7,568 nt of DNA from an uncultured Campylobacter sp. (GTDB lineage Bacteria > Campylobacterota > Campylobacteria > Campylobacterales > Campylobacteraceae). The notes beneath the pieces are model-generated. The model ran no database searches. It was not told the origin of the DNA and was given only the letters and a program-made list of their open reading frames with translations. Of the stretch, positions 6,525 to 7,568 are shown one piece after another; position 1 is the stretch's first letter; every line of letters starts with the position of its first letter. The DNA lies in NCBI RefSeq assembly GCF_937997595.1, contig NZ_CALKTS010000265.1:1-7568 (forward strand). The letters are read 5' to 3'. Made by a program: the position numbers and the translations under genes.

Positions 6525-7568
6525 AGGGTTTAAATTTACGCTTTTTAGCGCGATCTTCATCATCGGCGCCTTTATAAGCGAGAGCCTTTATATAATCTAT
6601 TTAAATTCCAAAATCGAGGAGAGCGCCGACGTCGCCGAGCTGATACAAAAAAGCGGCGAAGCTCTAGCCGGCGCGGATCCGGATCTAAAAGACGAGCTAA
6701 TCTACGACTACGCGATTCTAAATGCAAACGGCGAAATTTTAAGATCAAACCTAAGCGTGCAGCCGCCGGATTTTGCGTTTATTACGCTGAAATTCGGCGG
6801 GCGAGTATTTTTTAAGCGCCATTTTCTGCATGAGGGCAAGCTGCATTTTTTCGTCATCTCAAAAAAGATAAGCTACGCAAAGATAGAATTTATCGCGATC
6901 TCCACGATCTTTATCACGATTTTCGTAGCGCTCATCATCGCGCTGTTTAACTACAAAATCATAAAAAATTTCTACGCGCAGCAAAGCAACCTCATCAAGG
7001 CGTTTTTCAACGACGCGATGCACGAGCTAAAGACCCCTCTGGGCGTCGCGCTCATCAACACCGAGATGCTAGGCCTACGCGACAAACACACGGCGCGAAT
7101 AAAATCCGCGCTCAAGCAGATGGTAATTACTTACGAGGACGTGGAGTACTTCATCAAAAGCGGCAAGATGAGCTTCAAAAGCCGCCGCATCGATATGAGC
7201 GAGTTTTTGGGCGCTAGGATAAATTTCATCTATCTGGTCGCAAAAAGTAAAAATATAAGCCTGCAATCGCGAATAGCGCCAGGCGTGAGCGTCTTTATGG
7301 ACGAAACCTCGCTAATGCGCCTCATCGACAACACCCTAAGCAACGCCATAAAATACTCGCGCCCAGGCGGCAAGATCATCATCGGGCTAGAAAAAGGGGT
7401 GAGCATAGCGGTCTTTAGCGTGCAGGATTTCGGCATCGGCATAAAGGATACGAGCGCAATCTGGGAGAGATACTCGCGCGAAAACGCGGCTCTTGGCGGA
7501 TTCGGTCTCGGGCTAAACATAATCGATAAAATTTGCAAGCGCTACGGCATCGCAAAAAGCGTCAGCTC
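6517..7568 (+). CDS. Sensor histidine kinase (3' end outside window)
   Basis: 350 codons are visible before the right edge; the C-terminus is missing, though all kinase motifs are present. A first transmembrane helix (about 5-28) and a second (about 124-145) bracket a periplasmic domain of roughly 95 residues without cysteine. The phospho-accepting H169 lies in MHELKTPLG (168-176), only about 23 residues after helix 2, leaving no room for a HAMP domain. The ATP-binding domain has the N box DNTLSNAIKYS (271-281), G1 DFGIG (304-308), a short lid with IWERYS, and G2 GGFGLGL (327-333). The ATG at 6517 sits inside the end of the regulator gene (ATGCTTAA overlap) with only a weak ribosome binding site, so it is probably translated by coupling. 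It is the likely phosphodonor for the upstream regulator. The signal it senses is unknown. Confidence 0.92.
   Translation, partial: MLKGFKFTLFSAIFIIGAFISESLYIIYLNSKIEESADVAELIQKSGEALAGADPDLKDELIYDYAILNANGEILRSNLSVQPPDFAFITLKFGGRVFFKRHFLHEGKLHFFVISKKISYAKIEFIAISTIFITIFVALIIALFNYKIIKNFYAQQSNLIKAFFNDAMHELKTPLGVALINTEMLGLRDKHTARIKSALKQMVITYEDVEYFIKSGKMSFKSRRIDMSEFLGARINFIYLVAKSKNISLQSRIAPGVSVFMDETSLMRLIDNTLSNAIKYSRPGGKIIIGLEKGVSIAVFSVQDFGIGIKDTSAIWERYSRENAALGGFGLGLNIIDKICKRYGIAKSVS

Noticed and set aside
1..7568. CRISPR arrays, insertion sequences, tRNA or rRNA genes
   Set aside because: No regularly spaced repeats, transposase frames, terminal inverted repeats or RNA gene signatures were seen; coding density is high and gaps are short.

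Overview
The window looks like a chromosomal segment of a Campylobacter-type epsilonproteobacterium. The evidence is the frequent AAATTT-rich codon context, the TTG starts behind AAAAGG/AGGGA ribosome binding sites, a CetB/Aer2-like short PAS protein, and a PsrABC-type oxidoreductase whose three subunits have nearly the sizes of the Wolinella succinogenes enzyme. GC looks near half by eye. That is well above C. jejuni and closer to C. gracilis, C. showae, C. rectus or C. curvus; the genus and species are inference.

Layout. Positions 1-563 (minus strand) carry most of a PAS-domain energy-taxis-like protein that runs off the left edge. Positions 564-719 are a very AT-rich divergent promoter region. 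Positions 720-1952 encode an MFS exporter of the EntS-like (MFS_3) type. After an 85-base gap, 2038-5844 encode a tight operon of three genes: a Tat-exported molybdopterin catalytic subunit (PsrA), a four-cluster ferredoxin-like electron-transfer subunit (PsrB) and an NrfD-type quinone-interacting membrane subunit (PsrC). A GC-rich hairpin spans the psrC stop codon. Positions 5871-6524 encode an OmpR/PhoB-family response regulator, and 6517 to the right edge encode its partner sensor histidine kinase, which overlaps it by 8 bases and is cut off by the window end.

How they work together. PsrC would oxidise menaquinol in the membrane, PsrB would wire electrons through four [4Fe-4S] clusters, and PsrA in the periplasm would reduce polysulfide or thiosulfate to sulfide. 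The two-component pair directly downstream in the same direction is a candidate regulator of this respiratory operon, but the sequence alone does not prove that link. The kinase has a small cysteine-free periplasmic domain and no room for a HAMP domain. The MFS transporter and the PAS protein have no evident functional tie to the operon.

I see no mobile element, CRISPR array, RNA gene or clearly unprecedented system. The more interesting points are the linked two-component system, the hairpin at the psrC stop, and the unresolved substrate of the Mo enzyme.
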